Source: an uncultured Bacilli bacterium
GTDB lineage: Bacteria > Bacillota_I > Bacilli_A > RF39 > UBA660
Assembly: GCA_910587325.1 (NCBI GenBank)
Contig: CAJUKB010000042.1
Span: 1 to 5,412 of the forward strand
Length of the DNA stretch: 5,412 nt
Direction: 5' to 3'
The position numbers were made by a program, and so were the translations under genes. The notes below the pieces were generated by a model. It did not search any database. It saw nothing but the letters and a program-made list of their open reading frames with translations, and was not told the origin of the DNA. Shown piece by piece: positions 4,428-5,412 of this stretch; positions within the stretch are counted from its first letter, which is position 1; each line of letters begins with the position of its first letter.

Positions 4428-4859
4428 ATGAAAACATTCATGCAAAAAAAAGAAAATATTGAACGTAAGTGGTATGTAATTGATGCTGAAGGTAAAAATT
4501 TAGGTCGTATTGCTACAAAAGCAGCAATAGTTTTAAGAGGTAAACATAAAGTTACTTATACTCCTCACGTGGATTGTGGAGATTATGTAATTATTGTAAA
4601 TGCTTCTAAAGTAAACTTAACTGGTAACAAATTAAACGATAAGATGTATTATAATCATAGTGGTTATACTGGAGGACTTAGAGAACGTAATGCAAAAACT
4701 ATGATTGAAAATTATCCTGAAGAAATGGTAGAAAGAGCAGTAAAAGGAATGCTTCCTCATAATAGACTTGGACACCAAATGGGCAAAAAGTTATTTGTAT
4801 ATGCAGGTAGTGATCATAAACATATGGCTCAAAATCCTACTGAAATGAAAGTTGATTAG
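4428..4859 (+). CDS. rplM: 50S ribosomal protein L13
   Basis: A 143-residue L13, the usual length. L13 is an early-assembling protein of the 50S subunit that binds 23S rRNA. Recognisable blocks are I-E-R-K-W-Y-V-I-D-A (11-20), L-G-R-I-A-T, L-R-G-K-H-K-V-T-Y-T-P-H-V-D-C-G-D, L-T-G-N-K-L-x-D-K-M-Y-Y, G-G-L and K-G-M-L-P-H-N-R-L-G. The start at 4428 follows AAAGGA (4412-4417) at ten bases, and the N-terminus M-K-T-F-M aligns with the M-R-T-T-P-M of the Bacillus protein as remembered. The stop codon lies within the SD of rpsI, so the two are translated as a coupled pair from the promoter at 4314. A run of eight A residues (4444-4451) near the start is unremarkable in this AT-rich genome. Confidence 0.98.
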   Translation: MKTFMQKKENIERKWYVIDAEGKNLGRIATKAAIVLRGKHKVTYTPHVDCGDYVIIVNASKVNLTGNKLNDKMYYNHSGYTGGLRERNAKTMIENYPEEMVERAVKGMLPHNRLGHQMGKKLFVYAGSDHKHMAQNPTEMKVD

Positions 4860-4867
4860 GAGGTATT

Positions 4868-5290
4868 ATGGCTACAAGTAAACAAAGTTGGACCGCAACA
4901 GGACGTAGAAAACGTTCTAGTGCACAAGTTACACTTACAGGTGGAACTGGAATTATTACCATTAATGGTGTAGATGTTAATGACTATATGCCTTATGCTA
5001 CATTAGTAATGGATTTAAAACAACCTTTAACTATGACAAATAACGAAAACAAATTCGATATTACGGTTAATGTTAAAGGTGGAGGTTTCTCTGGTCAAAC
5101 AGGTGCAATCCGTTTAGGGATTACTAGAGCACTTTTAAAATATGATGCTAATTCTGATCAGTCTCGCGATGATTCTTATCGTAAAATTCTTAAAACTGCT
5201 GGATTTGTTACAAGAGATCCAAGAGTGAAAGAACGTAAGAAACCAGGACTTAAAAAAGCTCGTAGAGCACCACAATTTAGTAAACGTTAG
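4868..5290 (+). CDS. rpsI: 30S ribosomal protein S9
   Basis: A 140-residue S9. The protein sits on the head of the 30S subunit, and its C-terminal S-K-R tail reaches the P-site tRNA anticodon stem-loop; that tail is present (138-140). Conserved blocks are A-T-G-R-R-K-R-S-S-A (10-19), N-G-V-D-V-N-D-Y, V-K-G-G-G-F-S-G-Q-T-G-A-I-R-L-G-I-T-R-A-L (in the middle), and D-P-R-V-K-E-R-K-K-P-G, followed by K-K-A-R-R-A-P-Q. It is about ten residues longer than the typical 130, all at the N-terminus. The start is set by a near-perfect SD, AGGAGG (4858-4863), four bases before ATG, which overlaps the TAG stop of rplM. This rplM-rpsI pairing is nearly universal in bacteria. A good terminator follows 12 bases after the stop. 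Confidence 0.98.
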   Translation: MATSKQSWTATGRRKRSSAQVTLTGGTGIITINGVDVNDYMPYATLVMDLKQPLTMTNNENKFDITVNVKGGGFSGQTGAIRLGITRALLKYDANSDQSRDDSYRKILKTAGFVTRDPRVKERKKPGLKKARRAPQFSKR

Positions 5291-5302
5291 AAATATTTTC
5301 GT

Positions 5303-5331
5303 AAGACCTTGCCAAATGGTGAGGTTTTTTT
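5303..5331 (+). terminator. Intrinsic terminator of the rplM-rpsI operon
   Basis: ACCTTGCC (5306-5313) pairs with GGTGAGGT (5318-5325), six Watson-Crick pairs and two G-U pairs, closed by an AAAT loop. Three further pairs (5303-5305 with 5326-5328, one G-U) can extend it into the T-run. Seven T residues (5325-5331) follow. This is a classical Rho-independent terminator. Confidence 0.88.
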
Positions 5332-5358
5332 GACTTTTCTAAATGGAATGCTTATAAT
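5330..5358 (+). promoter_or_regulatory. SigA promoter of the next gene
   Basis: TTGACT (5330-5335), exactly 17 bases, and a perfect TATAAT (5353-5358). The first two T of the -35 are also the last two T of the terminator. It shares the same -35 hexamer, spacing and -10 as the rplM promoter. The expected start is near 5365. Confidence 0.8.
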
Positions 5359-5392
5359 AGACATCTTGCGAAATTAAATTAAAGAAGAAAAA

Positions 5393-5412
5393 ATGCTAAA
5401 ATTATCTAAAAA
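5393..5412 (+). CDS. Start of a gene cut by the window edge
   Basis: An ATG at 5393 follows a purine-rich AAAGAAGAAA stretch (5381-5390), a weak SD, about 28 bases downstream of the expected transcription start. Six complete codons are visible (M-L-K-L-S-K) with no stop. The product cannot be identified. The case rests mainly on the strong promoter just upstream. Confidence 0.4.

Noticed and set aside
4409..4462. 17-codon upstream ORF overlapping the rplM start
   Set aside because: There is no SD before ATG 4409, and it occupies the purine-rich rplM SD region; likely chance.
1..5412. CRISPR arrays, tRNA or rRNA genes, insertion sequences, phage genes
   Set aside because: No regularly spaced repeats, cloverleaf, transposase or integrase features were seen on either strand.

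Overview
The window is very AT-rich, typical of low-GC Firmicutes (Bacilli). Shine-Dalgarno (SD) sites are mostly AAGGTG or AGGAGG variants and promoters are SigA type. Sporulation genes yabP and yabQ lie beside divIC, and an ECF-type ATPase pair lies beside truA, rplM and rpsI, both classical Firmicutes neighbourhoods. My best guess is an uncultured, host-associated Bacilli or Erysipelotrichia-like lineage with a compact genome. This is inferred from composition, gene order and remembered sequence similarity; nothing was searched.

Layout, all genes on the + strand. Positions 1-144 hold no gene but carry a good promoter whose -35/-10 spacer contains a perfect palindrome. Next come a membrane-anchored cysteine-containing surface protein (145-825), yabP (880-1170), yabQ (1170-1475) and divIC (1517-1819). 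divIC has its own strong SigA promoter inside the end of yabQ and ends in a small AT-rich terminator. A second transcript starts near 1862 with an EcfA1-like ATPase (1878-2603), an EcfA2-like remnant (2594-3229), truA (3233-3961) and an unrecognised 115-residue protein (3951-4298). After a promoter and a structured leader come rplM (4428-4859) and rpsI (4868-5290), then a clear terminator. A further promoter overlaps that terminator and leads to the first codons of another gene (5393 to the window edge).

Most of the window is core physiology: sporulation mother-cell functions, septum assembly, tRNA pseudouridylation and ribosomal proteins L13 and S9. The main anomaly is the pair of ABC ATPase genes in the usual ecfA1-ecfA2 slot. 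Both are intact, overlapping reading frames, yet both have lost the signature motif, the Walker B glutamate and the switch histidine, and the second has also lost its Walker A region. The ecfT gene that normally sits between ecfA2 and truA is absent. They look like a coupled pseudo-ATPase pair whose present role is unknown. Other points of interest are the promoter palindrome upstream of the surface protein, the rplM leader hairpin and the unknown gene downstream of truA.
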